From assembly GCA_905221615.1 (NCBI GenBank), contig CAJNDT010006013.1, forward strand, positions 1,038,071-1,102,070: a stretch of 64,000 nt of DNA. The letters run 5' to 3'. This document shows positions 49,579 to 63,969 of the stretch, one piece after another (the first letter of the stretch is position 1; each line of letters begins with the position of its first letter). The notes beneath the pieces were generated by a model. It was not told the DNA's origin. It saw only the letters and a program-made list of their open reading frames with translations, and searched no databases. A program made the translations under genes and the position numbers. Origin of the DNA: Symbiodinium sp. CCMP2592. Its lineage: Eukaryota > Sar > Dinophyceae > Suessiales > Symbiodiniaceae.

Positions 49579-50516
49579 GCACTGTGCGCAACGCTATTGC
49601 AGCTACAACACTGTACGCAACGCTATCGCCCTACAGCCGCGCAGAGTTCCCTGAGCACGCATGTAACGTTTGGCCGGCTGCTGCTATCTGACTTAAGAAC
49701 GAAGGAAGCACTTAAGAACGAAGGAAGCTAGGTGATGAGCTCATTCTGTGACGAGCTCCGGCAATAAAGCCGCACAGATGGTGCTGATTCATTAGCTCAT
49801 GGCCATGTGTCGCGGTTGTGCAGTCTGTGCTGATGAAACGATGAGGCATGACGACTTCTGGTTTTTTATGGGTCTATAGGTAGTATACTTCGGGGCTTTG
49901 GGAGGCGCGCGCACGGACGACTAACTGATTGCATGGCCGGTCAACACATTGCAGTATCTTGAACGATTCCCAGGTTGCCAGGAGATCGTCCATACCATGC
50001 ATTCACGGTTGCCACGCCCCTGCGAGTAATGACGAACGACTTGTGATTTCTACGTGCAACACTGCTAGTGCAGCAAAGCCCTCAGCAAACCACGATGGGA
50101 AGGCCGATTCCGCTTTGCATGGCATTGATTGAGCGATCTGGGAGGGACGAAGAAAGACGACGACGGCTTCAGCCGGCTTGTGCTTACTTGTGTCAGTGGC
50201 ATGATACTACTCACGATTCTCTGCGACAAGCATTTGCGACATTTCGTGGCGCATGATTGCATGGCCGCCGTTAATTATAACCCGCTGGCTGCTTGCATGA
50301 TGCCGTTTGCATGTCGCGCGTTCGCGTAGACTTAGCCACGCCAGTCTCTTGCGGGGTTTGTATAATTGGGGTTGATTTAATTGCCAATCAAAACCTTCGC
50401 CTGCAGCGACCGATGACAGATTGCATATAGCTGCGTGTAGCACGAACCCGGCTTGTGCTTGTGTCACTGCATGGACACGCATTTGCGACACTTCGTAGTG
50501 CAATAGAATAATGCAA

Positions 50517-50528
50517 GCACACACGCAC

Positions 50529-50563
<35 letters not shown>

Positions 50564-50567
50564 CGCA
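50517..50567 (+). repeat. (CA)n microsatellite
   Basis: About 24 CA units with few changes. Confidence 0.9.
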
Positions 50568-51892
50568 ATAAGAATTGAGTGGCGCCAAGGTCCCGTGGAT
50601 CATCCAAGCGATCCTTTCTGCGTCCGCAAGGACATGCAGATGCTTTCTCTCGGGTGACGTTGGTTGGAAACTGGGCAGGTCTTCGAGATCTTCGCAGAAC
50701 CCTGAATAAAGAGCGCAGGCCGGACAGTGACCTCCAACTGCACAGCACACTCGGCCGCCTTTTGATAGATCCCAAAGAGTTTGCCTCTACGGTAGTATAT
50801 CAAATGTACAATAAGCCTGATCCATGACAGGAGCCATCTCCGACGAGTTCTAAGCTTTCTCAAGATCCAGACCACCATCCGTTGGAGAAATGCCAAGAAA
50901 CAGTCCCGATGTGCCGGGACCCCATATCGCAGTCAAGATGATGCACAATCAAGCTCGCTGTTGCTTGTCTGCTCACCACGCATACACTCAGCACAGGCCG
51001 GGGGTCGAGATCTGGAAGCTTCAAAATCTTATCCTGCTGGCTTCGGCTTCGAGGCTCCGGCTTCTTGGGCGGGGTCTAAACTAGTTAGTTATTCAGATTC
51101 AGTCTATACATGTACTCCATGACGTCGTTCGCTTCAGTCTACAATTTGACTGATAAGATATGCATCGAACCCCTCTTAGTGCCCATCACCTCCGCCCAAT
51201 ATTTAAGATGATGCACTTAAGTATATAGAAACCAATGACGACATAGGAACTTGGAGATCGGCGATAAATGTTGCTTCTGGTTTGACCATATAAGCTGCTT
51301 GGCCGTAGGTTTCTCTTGTTAGATCACTTAGTTGCACTGCATGGAGACCATCTATATTTATCGACTTAGGTGAAGCCAAACAACCCGACAACCTACTGTA
51401 TAGTCCGTCAGTTGTGTAGTAATACAACCAATCCTATATAAGGTCCCGACATGCAGGCATGAACACACATATCTGCTGATTAATGCGAATGATCTTCGAA
51501 TTCTATATCGCCCCATTAAGATCGAACAAAAAGTGGCTGATATACATAGCATCCAGTGCTTTCCAGGTGGCCCAGATTTTGGAGTCGCACAAGCTTCAGC
51601 CGAGAATCCGTGCCGATGATGATCTTGTACTCCAGGATACCTCAGAAGAGCAATTGCTCTTCGGACAGTGGCTTGGAGGATGTCGTGTGAGGCTTCGTGC
51701 TGCTGGCTGGCTGCACACATGTTGTAATATGTTACAAGATCCAGCCATCTCTGTCATCTTGGTTCCTGAGTGCGCAGCTAGTGCAGCTTGCAAGCAGATT
51801 TCAAGCGTGGGCCTTGCGAGTATGAAAGTTTGCTGGCGCTCGCAGCAGTCATATGTCGTTTGCCAGACAGAGAGCACGCAGAGACAGAAACA

Positions 51893-52725
<833 letters not shown>

Positions 52726-52885
52726 CGATGAGAATCTATCTCACAGAAGAGATTATAGATAGATGAGAATATGCTATATAGATAGATATAGAGCGGAGAT
52801 CAACATCGACAGCGACAGCGACAGCGCAGATGAGAGCTGGGCGCGAGAGAGAGTCCTAGATAGAGCGAGAGAGGAGAGAGAGCGA

Positions 52886-52886
52886 T

Positions 52887-52963
<77 letters not shown>

Positions 52964-52964
52964 G
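52886..52964 (+). repeat. (GA)n microsatellite
   Basis: About 35 GA units with short interruptions. Confidence 0.95.
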
Positions 52965-53599
52965 GGGGCGAAGGAGGAAGGGAGCCAGGTGGCCGGGAGG
53001 AGTGCAAGGATCAATCGAAGCAGGGAGGAGATCGAGGGAGGGAGCCGGGATTGAAGGAACTATGGGGAGCTACCTAGAGTGTCTGAACGACAGCTGTGTG
53101 CACTAGTACAATATGTGTGTGTGTGGGTGTGCGCGTGTGTATATATGTATGTGTGTGTGGTGCATCGACCACTCACCAGGGGTTATAGGGCATGCCACAC
53201 GACACCCAAACGCATGGAAAGGCATGGAAAGGCATGCGGCGGGCGGGGCCGGGAACTTTTCGAAAATTCTCTGGAACTTTCGGTGCGCGCCTTTGCGTGC
53301 CTTTGACACGTTGTATGTGGGGCATTAAAGCGTGCCTTTCCCGAGCCCGGCTGTGAAGCGAGCTTGGCTAGCGATCCCGGCCATGCCTCCGAAGGTGGAT
53401 TTGCGGAATATCCGCAGAGCATGGCCAAGTTTTTTCCGAGTCTACGCACTCGGGCAAGCGTGCCTCCCGTGAGACTTCGGCTTCTTCGGGAGCTGGCGGC
53501 GGTGCTATGGCAGGCGGATCCCAAGGATCGGGGCCCGCCAGTGGCAAAGGCAAAGGACTGCTGCCAAAGGCGAGCTCGCGAAGGGCAAGGCTGGATCAA

Positions 53600-54345
53600 G
53601 GCTGCAGCACATGATCAGGCAAACCCTGGCAAAGGCAAGGGCATGGCTGGAGCAGGGGATCAGGCAAACCCTGGCAAGGGCAAGATCGCCAAGGGCAAGG
53701 CTGGACCAGATCATCAGGCAAACGCTGGCAAGGGCAAGACCGTGAAGGGCAAGACTGGAGCAGGGGATCAGGCAGACAAACCCTGGCAAAGGCAAGATCG
53801 CGAAGGGCAGGGCTGGAGCAGGGGATCAGCTAACCCTGGCAAGGGCAAGACCGTGAAGAGCAAGGCTGGAGCAGATGATCAGGCAAACCCTAAGGCAAGA
53901 CCGTGAAGGGCAGGGCTGGAGCAGATGATCAGGCAATCCCTGCTGGTAAAGGCAAGACCGTGAAGGGCAAGGCTGGAGCAGATGATCAGGCAAACCCTGG
54001 AAGGGCAAGGCTGGAGCAGATGATCAGGCAATCCCTGCTGGAGCAGATGATCAGGCAAACCCTGGCAAGGGCAAGACCGTGAAGGGCAAGGCTGGAGCAG
54101 ATGATCATGCAATCCCTGCTGGCAACGGCAAGATCGCGAAGGGCAAGGCTGGAGCAGGGGATCAGGCAAACCCTGCTGGCAAAGGCAAGATCGCGAAGGG
54201 CAAGGCTGGAGCAGGGGATCAAGCAAACCCTGCTGGCAAGGGCAAGGTCGCGAAGGGCAAGGCTGGAGCAGATGAGCAGACAAACCCTGGCAAAGGCAAG
54301 ACCGCGAAGGGCAAGGGAGGTGGCAAGAGAATGGCAGGCAAAGGC
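53600..54345 (+). repeat. 51-57 bp coding-type minisatellite
   Basis: About 13 units of a word that reads GKGKTVKGKAGADDQANP(AG) in one frame: AAGGCTGGAGCAGATGATCA, then GGCAAACCCTGGCAAGGGCA and a short GACCGTGAAGGG end. Two unit lengths occur, 51 bp and 57 bp, the latter with an extra GCTGGC. Deletions between units shift the frame, so the open frames 53364-53906 and 54079-54465 each contain part of it. If translated it would be a Lys/Gly-rich, collagen- or histone-tail-like protein. Confidence 0.8.
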
Positions 54346-54465
54346 AAGCCAGGATCCGCAAAGTCAGGTGGCAAAGGCGAGTTGAGAGACAGAAGCAGTG
54401 TGAGATTGAAGAGCGCAGAGGGAGAGAGGCGGCAGCATCTCATGTATGAAGCGTTCCAGAACTAA
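54079..54465 (+). CDS. possible Lys/Gly-rich repeat protein, C-terminal part
   Basis: A 128-codon frame across the last seven minisatellite units ends in a non-repeat tail (SGGKGELRDRSSVRLKSAEG and on to a TAA at 54463-54465). The clean stop after unique sequence suggests that it once was or still is coding. No family can be named. Confidence 0.3.
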   Translation: MKGKAGADDHAIPAGNGKIAKGKAGAGDQANPAGKGKIAKGKAGAGDQANPAGKGKVAKGKAGADEQTNPGKGKTAKGKGGGKRMAGKGKPGSAKSGGKGELRDRSSVRLKSAEGERRQHLMYEAFQN

Positions 54466-54466
54466 G

Positions 54467-54492
54467 CAGCAGCAGCAGCAGCAGCAGCAGCA
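54467..54492 (+). repeat. (CAG)n microsatellite
   Basis: Eight CAG triplets after the end of the repeat-protein frame. Confidence 0.9.
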
Positions 54493-54551
54493 TGAGCCCA
54501 TGATGCTTTCAATTTGTCATGCAGACTTGATGTGCGTGTGTTGCAGACTTA

Positions 54552-54581
54552 ATGTGTGTGTGTTGTGTGTGTGTGTGTGTG

Positions 54582-54612
<31 letters not shown>

Positions 54613-54632
54613 TGTGTGTGTGTGTGTGTGCC
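54552..54632 (+). repeat. (GT)n microsatellite
   Basis: About 38 GT units with a few TT and GC interruptions. Confidence 0.9.
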
Positions 54633-54660
54633 GGGGAGGGCAGGTTCTGCGACTTTAGGT

Positions 54661-55254
<594 letters not shown>

Positions 55255-55269
55255 GGCCCATCCCCTGCC

Positions 55270-57085
55270 ATGGACCCCGACTCCGGCGCCGAAGAGTATG
55301 AAGAGGAGGCGGAGGAAGTGCAGTGTGAGGAACACTACGAAGGGGAGGCGGAGGAACCGGACGAGGAAAGCGATCAGGAGGATGATGACGTCGTGGAGGA
55401 TGATGATCATGATCCTGAAGGAGCTGGTGATGGAGGTGAAGACCTTGAGGAGGGGTGGGGTGACGAGGGCGAGTGGGATGGCCCGCTGCAGGATCAGCTT
55501 CCTGGCGCATGTCTGTTAACTGCTCCAGACTCACGAATTAACACAAACAGTCACGCACAAGCACGAACAAATAATGTGCAAGCACGGGGGCGGCTTGAGG
55601 CTGGAAGTTGTAGCAGGGTCGGCAGCATCCTGACCATCATCATCCGGATAGCCGGAAGTCGGGACACCTTAGCCTCAGTGTCCGTTCGGAGCCGTCTTCC
55701 TCTAGATGTTCCGATGCCTTGAGATAGCTCATCGACAGCAACGACGATGCAACCCGCAAACACTTGTTCGGCATCATCATGGAGAGCAAAGGTGACATGA
55801 ATGACCTGGAGGTGACGGTGACCAGGAGTGTGGAATCAGTGGAATCCAGCCGTGATTTCACACAACTTCTACCGAAGATGTACGGCAGCAGGGCTGCCGA
55901 GGTGAAAGCCCACAAACTTCAGATTGGAGAAGTGAGATCGGACCCCAACCTGCCGGGTGGCTATATTTACCTCGTGGCCAAGCACATCATAGAGAAGGGA
56001 GAGGAGGACCGAAAGCGACACTTGCATTCATCGGTTGGATGGTTGTTGATGTGTTTCACGTACTTCAATGCACACACGTACAATCTTAAACTATCCCTAT
56101 GTAGACAACAACCCTGAACCCGAACCCGTAGTCATCATGCCGTGCCAGCTACTAAGGCAAGGTGGCCACGATAGCACCACATGTCGCAACATCGGCCCCC
56201 GCACGGGGAGCCGCAGACTCCGCGACCTCAGGTGCTGGTGCCCCTGCTCCACGTGCAGACCCTCCTGCCGCTGGCACGCCGGCTCCCTCGACCAGCAACG
56301 ATGAGCCAAAACCTCCTCCGCAAAAGACGCCAAAGCTTACACAGGCAGAAAAGGCTGCCAACATGACGCCCTTGGAGAAGGGCAAAGATCTTGCCAACCG
56401 TGTTCTCGCCAAGAAAACCACCACAGAAAAGTATATCACCATGCTCAAGTGCCTGACCTTTGGAGCTGGATTGGTGGAACACTTGGGAAAGTATGTGAAT
56501 CTGTGGCAGCGACTCGCTTGCATTAACTGAAAGTGCTTTTGTGGTTGTGTCATAGTCCTGCATATGTTGATCAAAATTAAGGCAGCCCTACGAGCAAGTG
56601 GTTCAATTGACACAGAAGAAGATTGACGAGGACCGACCTGCAATTTTAGCATGGTTGCTCGCTTGACTTGGTTGGTTGGCCGTCTGTGCAACTTGCTAGT
56701 TCCACCCTCGTTTCCCCATATGGTTGCTTGCTTGGCTTGGTCGGTTGGTCGATTTGCTTGTTTTAGTATGGTTGCTCGCTTGACTTGGTTGGTTGGCCGC
56801 TTAAAAACCTTGCTAGTTTCACCCCTAAAACCCTAAACCGTGAGCCTACCCGAAAATCTTGTAACCCCACCAAACCCGGAAAACCTACAGCTCTGAAGAC
56901 TAATGTTTTTTCTGCAGGAAGGGCCCTACATCCCGTACGCCACCAAGTACGTGCAGCTGCTGAGAGATTTCGAGGATGTGGAAAGTGCTGCTTCGGCCAT
57001 GGCCAAAAGTGCAGTGCCCAAGGCAACTGCAAAAGCCAAGGGCAACAAGAGCACGGCAAAAGCCAAAGCGAAAGCAGCTTCGTGA
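55270..57085 (+). CDS. five-exon host gene, acidic N-terminus and Lys/Ala-rich C-terminus
   Basis: My model: exons 55270-55506, 55728-56033, 56162-56490, 56582-56630 and 56918-57085, total 1,089 nt, which is 363 codons with the stop. Donors would be GCATGT, GTTGGA, GTATGT and GACCGA; acceptors end TAG, AAG, AAG and CAG. All joins keep the frame, and non-GT donors are typical of dinoflagellates. Exon 1 is very acidic (EEYEEEAEEVQCEEHYEGEA and on). Exon 2 reads FTQLLPKMYGSRAAEVKAHK, then NLPGGYIYLVAKHIIEKGEE. Exon 3 is Ala/Pro-rich, then helical (EKYITMLKCLTFGAGLVEHL). Exons 4-5 read PYEQVVQLTQKKIDE and GPYIPYATKYVQLLRDFEDV, and the end is a basic KAKAKAAS tail. No known domain. The acceptor CTCTGCCACAG at the end of the polypyrimidine tract, 15 bp before the ATG, could be the spliced-leader site. 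Confidence 0.5.
56650..56825 (+). repeat. intronic repeat of GGTTGCTCGCTTGACTTGGT
   Basis: Three diverged copies of GGTTGCTYGCTTGRCTTGG.TTGGTTGG lie in the last intron of the host gene model (near 56651, 56722, 56768). Confidence 0.6.
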
Positions 57086-57579
57086 TTTTCCTGGGCTTTC
57101 AAAGCTACATGCCAAATGGGCTGGTGGTTCTTGAAGAATGGGGAGCTGAAGGGTTCCACCGATCGATAACGATAGTGTATTCACTCCTGACATGTAGGTG
57201 TGACATTCGATCCCGGAGCCAATGACAGCTACATCCTTAGTTCCATGGCACCGATGCGTGCCTGTGTATCCTGCATGGATACTTGGACCAAAAGGGGCAA
57301 ATCGATCGTCGGCAAACCGAGCCAGTCGGTTCTGAGACCGGAAACGAAACAAGTCTTCGCCTTGGTCCATGCACGATTGTGCCTCGTCGTGTGTGGTGTG
57401 TGTGGGCACACGTCTGTGACCCATGTGCAGGCGACCCGCCGATTCCGATGAACCAATGGATGATAGGCGGATGATAGGCCAGTTCGGCTGCAACCCCATA
57501 CTGTCGGCTTGCTTCATTATCGTGTCAGGCCTGCTATTCCTGACAAAAGGCTTCGAGGTTTCAACACGTGTCTCGCCCG

Positions 57580-57853
<274 letters not shown>

Positions 57854-59749
57854 TTCTCAAGACGTGCCCACAACCTCAACCTACCATGGCCAAGGAATGC
57901 TGCTGATATGGACAGTCATGGTGCGTCATGGTGCCAGACTTCTGGCCGAAGAGGTGGGTGGAGGTGAGTTTCGTCTGGTCACGAAGGCTGCACCTGGTTG
58001 AAACAAATTTGTCGTGTGAGAACAATTCAGTTTGCCGCCGTGCAATTGAGGTTATGTCTGTAGCTCGTGCCGCTGCGATCACTGCTGCATTCGTCAAAGA
58101 CGGTGTTCGCAAAACCTCTGCCAGAAAGTTGGCGAAGTCATCGAGAGACAGAGACCTATTCAAATGGGCCAAGCTTCCTTGGGAGCCCTACGAAGTCAAT
58201 ATCCCTTTGATAAAACGTCGCTCTGCAGACAAAGAAGTTATGGACGAGAAAGTGGGCATTGTGCTTCCCACTGATCTTATCTGCCACATGTACGACACGG
58301 ATGCCTTCGCTCTATGCATATTTGGGGATTCGGACAAGCCGAGCCTGCTCTCATACTGGCAATCCGAAGATCAGGATTGGCTGAACCGCCCCGGCATCTC
58401 CTCTGCTGACTTGCAGCATTGCATACCGCTTTGTTTCCACGAGGATAGTGTGCCGAGCTTCAAAGAAGAGAATTATACATTCTGGTCGTGGGCATCGCTT
58501 TCCTTTCGTGGGGCATGGATGAGTCGTAATTGTATTGCTGGCCTGCCCTCTTCACGTGTGCTGCCGCAGACAAGGTCTGCTGTCATCTCTGTATTGAAAT
58601 GGAATTTGGATGCATTGGCACGTGGCACACACCCGGAGGCCAACCACCTGGGAAGACCGTGGCCTCCCTGCACCCGTGCAGCGAGAAATGCCGGTACTCG
58701 AATTGCAGGCCCATACTTTGGTCGATTTTCCTGCTGGCAGGGTGATATGGAAGCAAGGGTATTGGCACATTGTTTGGATGGCAGACATTACCGACACTGA
58801 CACGCAACAGTTAATCCCAAATCCTAAACAGCCTTAAAACCCCTTCCGTTCGGCCAGCTGTGCAACGTATCCGGCCTATCCAAGGATGCAAACTTATATG
58901 CGATCTCTGCTTCTCATACGGCGACTTAAACGACAACGCCACCTGGCGACGCTTCGGCGACGGTGGCATTGCTGACGAGGCAGACCAGTCGCATTGGAAA
59001 AACGTTGAGGGATACGATCGGACCAGATTATTTCTCGACAGCATGCACATCGTCAACTTGGGGACCATGCGAGACATCATTGCCAGCATCCTGGTCGATT
59101 GGTTGCAGTCCAAAGAATTGCACAGGCATGCTGGGATTCATGTATCACCAGTTTCACCAATTGCTTCTTGTTGGTCGGATTGGTTGTTTATGCCATGCTT
59201 GATTGGACGTTGATGATGTCTATCATGGATAAGTTGAAGCAGGTTCTACGGCTTTCCTCCAACAGCGGAAGCTGACGAAGTTCTCCATCGCTTTACATTG
59301 AATGCTATTGAATGGGCCCGGCTGCTCAAGCAGGACTTGAGCATCAAGCCATTGACACGCTCGAGCTTGGGAACGCCGTCGAAAACAGATGTTGTTGTCG
59401 GCTACCCCGAACTAACCTCTCGCATCAAAGCAGCGAGGGTGAAAGTGCTTTTGCAATATGTTGCTTTTGTTGCTGTTGCCTGCCAGATGGAAACCTGTCT
59501 GCACTTCAGACACTATTGAACGACATGTATCATTCCACATCCAGAAAGACCCCACATGAACCCTCGGAGGAGTCTCAGCTGGACGACTGCTCGGACGAAG
59601 ACTTCTTCTGGAAGCAGATGCGAGCCACCATGACATGGTCGCTTGCTACATCCATGCAGTTGTGGTTGCAGGGTGCTCGCACCTTGGCAGTCTTATTTGT
59701 CGCTTGATGGGCTTCTGCTTCATGTGAGCTTGATGGGTTGATCGTGCTT

Positions 59750-60070
59750 CGTCGATGCTTGCTTGGTCGATGTTGCTTGGTCGGAACTTGCTTGGTCGAT
59801 GTTTGATACTTGGTCGGAACGTGCATGGTGAATGCTTCAAGCATGTTGTCGTGCGCTTGCTTGGTCGACGAATCTTGCTTGGTCGGAACTTGCTTGGTCG
59901 ATGGGTGATATTTGGTCGGAAGCTTGAATCATGTTGTGGTGTGCTTGCTTGGTCGACGAATGTTGCTTGGTCGGAACTTGGCTTGGTCGATGGTTGCCAT
60001 TTGCAGACTCTTTTATACTTGCTTGGCCAATGTCGTCAGTCGATATTGCTTTGGCAGAATTTGCTTGGTG
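59750..60070 (+). repeat. minisatellite TTGCTTGGTCG(A/G)
   Basis: About 17 copies of TTGCTTGGTCGATG or TTGCTTGGTCGGAAC, in variable order, fill an intron-like gap of the gene-family copy. Confidence 0.8.
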
Positions 60071-60472
60071 CCAGGGTTAATATTCGTCGGTTGTGTTTTG
60101 CTTGACTATATCCAAGGTCCTTTTCTGACCTCTGCCCAAAAACATGAAAACTACCGTATGCTGAGACTGCATCTCGGCAGCTATCAAAAGCTTGCAGCTC
60201 GAGCTCTTCGGGAAGGACCCACATTGTACAAAATCAGGCCGAAAACCCATTATTCCCACCACTTGGCGGATTGGGTGAAGATCACCGGCTGGAATCCTTC
60301 GGCCAGGTCGTGCTTCTTGGATGAAAACCATATGAAATTTCTGGCGGCGGTGGCATCGAGGCTTCATCCCAGGACATTGCTGTTGAAGTTTGCCAAGAGA
60401 TACTCCTTGAAAAGAGTTCTTTCTTGGCAGAAGGAACGCCAGGATCAACAGCCAAAGAAGGTGATGCGATGA

Positions 60473-61065
60473 GAGCCCTGCCGGCCCGATCAAAAAAAGT
60501 CAAGCCTGTGGAATCGTTCTTGAGGACTAGTGTTGGTTGTAGTGGTCCACACATGCCATTGGAGACTGCCAGTATGACTAGTATTGGTTGTGGCGTTCCC
60601 GCATACCACTTTGGATATTCTGCCAATAGGCAGATAAAGCTTCTATGTTTAACCCAAACACCTAAAACCCAAACCAAACCAACACTAACGTACCGGGGGG
60701 GCTGATATGTTAGTCGTTTTTGATTAATCAACGTACCGGGGTGGTGCTGGTATGTTAGATATACGTGCCAGGGCTGTCCAGGAAATATCAGACGGAAATG
60801 CGATCCAAGGCGATCCCACTGGAAACTGAGGCATAGCCACAGGATTCGTGCATGAGGATCACGCAGTTTCGCATTCCTAACCCGCCTGTAGAGGCGACCC
60901 CAGCAGGCTGGCGCACTGCCTGGGCACTTGTCGTTGGAGCAGTTGGTACCGTCCAAGAATCTCACAAGTTGAGCTGCCCAACCAAGAGTCAAAGAGCTAG
61001 GAGACTCCAATCAGATGAGGTAAGGCGGTCCGGAGGTGAAACCTCCCGCTGGCTAACCGAGGATC
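60473..61065. other. host sequence without a recognised gene
   Basis: Only a short duplicated word (CGTACCGGGG.GG...GATATGTTAG-type, near 60691 and 60732) stands out. Confidence 0.4.
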
Positions 61066-63711
61066 ATGCCAGGAAACAGCACTGAAGCCCCTGAGGAGAG
61101 ATCAGATACCTGGCACCCTGAGGTTCCCGCATGGCCATCCGAGGTCCAGCCTATTTGCTGGGGCAGCTACACCCCATTCCTATGTACGGAGCCACATGGG
61201 TGGATAGCTTACTGGTACAGCTGCATCCGGAGCGAACTGAGTGGGCGATGGCAAAGAGGGTGCTGGCAAAGAAGAGGAGGAGGATCCCGCAGGTGCGGGG
61301 CCAAGCTTGGTCGCGCACCTTCACGAGGTCTCTTCCGGTTGCGCGGCAGGCGCAGCATTGCGTTCTCCGTCATGCTGGGAGCAGCCTCGGCGACATCAGG
61401 CCTGGTGGAGGCGGTGATGCTTGAAGTTGCCAGGGCTGCGCAGGTCCGAGGCGCACGGTGCACTGTGCGCAGCAATCCAGTGACTGGTGTTCCTCCGGCT
61501 CACATGCGCAGCACTTGCCGTGGCAGGGGTTCAGAGATCTGATGATATCCAGCCGGCGAATGAAGGGAAGGAGCCTCACATTCACGGGAGTCCCAAGATG
61601 CCGGTGAAAGGAATTCGTTGCAGGGCCGGCGCAGGACAGGAGAATTTGACTTGCATCACATGTCCAGCCAGGAAAAAGCAGTGATGATCACACGTGGGCT
61701 CAGCAGCATGACTGACGAAACCAGAATTGGCAAGGCTACTCCCTCAATCTCCCAAGGTACCCCCGGCATCCAGTCCAGCCTGTCATGTAGCCATCCTTGA
61801 AGGAGCCAAAACTTGAGCAGACTGCCAAGTTGACTGTATGCAGTCCTGGCGGAAGCAGCGGAAGGTGCAAGTGTGGGTGGTAAAGCACTAGGAGTTGCAG
61901 ACCGCACCAGAACAAACTGCATTTGATGATGACAGGCTAAGCTAGGGCAGACCGACACAGAAGTCATGTATGCAGCATCAGCTGTGGTGGCGGGCTCCGG
62001 TTGTGCATTCTCCGACAGCTCAACACGCTCTGCCATTGCAGGGGCAGGGACACTTATGCTGGTGCTGGGAGGCCCATTGCCTTCACTGCCTTCGTTGCCT
62101 TCAATGGCTTCATGGGCTTCCTCGGCTTCATTGGCTGCCTCCTCATCATGACTCTAGAGGGGCGGCAAGGGGCGGGCTCGCCTGCTCTTCGACTTCTTAC
62201 GTCTAGTCGGCGGCGGTGGAGCCCACTCAGGCATACCAGGCAGTGGAGCATCATCACTGTCTTCTCTTTGGAGATACCAGATCGTGGTCCTCCCTCCATC
62301 CGGGTGAGGTTTGGGCAGAAGGCGACCAATGGGCCTCCACCTCTGAGAAGGTGCATGCACCCGGGAGTCGGTGCTGTGACTGCTGCTGGGGTAGCTGTAG
62401 TGTTCTCCGTCGCGGGCAGTTCCTCAGTGGCGTTGGTCTCCTGTGGCAGCTGGCATTTGCTTTTGTCCGCCGTGGATCGTTTGGTACTGCGGGCATGGGC
62501 CGGCGTCCCTGTAGCAGGCATTCTCTTCCCACGGAGCCGGTGGAGGAGCATCCTGCGTTTGTGATTCGTCCCTCTGCCGCCGGTGGTGCATCTATTGGCG
62601 GTGTACGCGGAGAGGGAATTCTCGGCAGAGGGCTGGCATCCGGGTCTTCCCAAGAGGAGGATGCACGTGCTGGCGGAGGGCTCCGGCATCTCCCATTCCT
62701 CCAGTTCTTCGGCCGTCCAGTCAGCTTGCCATATTCCCTGTGCTCGCGTGACAGTGCTTTTGGCGGTGGCGGTGGCATCCGAGGTTCACGAGGTCCCATT
62801 GGTTGACTGTAGACGTGGCCTGGGCTCACGTGGCTCATGTGGCTCCCGGGGAGTCTGAAAGAGCGGATCGTTCGGATGATCACGCCTACATTGCGCGTTC
62901 TCTTGTCTGGCCTCCACGCTTCCCTGCGGTAGTTTCTAGCGGTTTTGATCCTTTTGCCAGGGCGCGCACGATCCTCGGGGGGATCTGCCATTATGTCCTA
63001 CGGTAGTGGGGAACATCTAAAGAGGCTACATGGAGAATCTCTCGAGCACTCAGTCGGACGGGCACACAATCATCGCACAGGCAGCAGAGGCGGCCAGAGG
63101 CGAGACCAGGCTTGTGACAGAAAGCAGAGCTGCACTGCAACTGTCCTCCACGTGAAGCGGGGTACGGCGGTCGCACCACTTTGATGGTCAGAACCTGGGA
63201 GTGCAAAGGCGAGTGAGAGAGGAGAGAGTACGGAGGGGAACCTCTAGGCGAGCTGAGGGCATTCGGAAGGGAACCTCCATATACTGACCAGCTATTGGGG
63301 TAGCAACTGGCAAATGCACTGCGGTACGATGCAGGAGGAGAATCGGTCATGGTTTGCACATGTCGATCTATGAGCAGCTGTGTGACCTGGGCACCCTGCC
63401 TTGCATGCTCCATCGGCCTGAGGGTAGGGAAGGACATCTACATTTACTAGGAGCTGCAACTGTTCAGGCAGAGACCCTGTTGGCGAGATGGGGCAGTCAC
63501 CCAGCAGTTGACCCATGGCAATGGCGCTTGGCTGGCCGTGTCTGCAGAGTTGGCTTGAGACAAACCAGGAAACCTATGCAGAAAATGCACTCGCGAGGGA
63601 GAGCTTTCCAACCACACAAGCCCATCCAAGCAGTATAAATCCCAGTCCAGTAGCATCGCGACAAGAAGACTAAGGAGAGCCATCCGAAGGAGACGCAGAG
63701 AGCCTCCCGTC
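61066..63711 (-). other. possible decayed protein-coding stretch, unrecognised
   Basis: On the minus strand, overlapping open frames (62254-62991, 62991-63437, 61656-62036) have biased composition, Pro/Arg-rich and then Ala/Glu-rich. A Cys/His pattern (CSSAFCHKPGLASGRLCCLC) lies at ~63100. A short repeat around 62085-62145 (words such as GGCTTCATGGGCTTCCTC) codes for an Ala/Glu-rich part on the minus strand. It could be the remains of a retroelement or exons of a host gene; I name no family. Confidence 0.25.
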
Positions 63712-63969
63712 CTAGTCCATCTCGTCCACGCTTCCCTGCAAAGTGCATTGATACCATGCAGCCTGCATAGAGTTCGCGAACGCAGGAAAAACCAGAGAGG
63801 CTTCCCTGTAGAACTCATATCTGGCTTCCCGTGACAGCAAGGGAAAAATGCTGAACGAAATAGCGAACTCCGAACATCCCTGCCAGTCCTCCAGGTATAG
63901 CCGATACAGGTCCAGTCGGGCCGAGTACGGCAGTACTCTCCACCGCTCCAGCATCCGAGCCAGAGCCAT
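63712..63969 (-). CDS. short unrecognised open frame
   Basis: An 85-residue frame with an ordered, helical look (MLERWRVLPYSARLDLYRLY, then REARYEFYREASLVFPAFAN). It may be an exon or the first piece of the unit at 61-63.7 kb. No family is recognised. Confidence 0.3.
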   Translation of the reverse strand: MALARMLERWRVLPYSARLDLYRLYLEDWQGCSEFAISFSIFPLLSREARYEFYREASLVFPAFANSMQAAWYQCTLQGSVDEMD

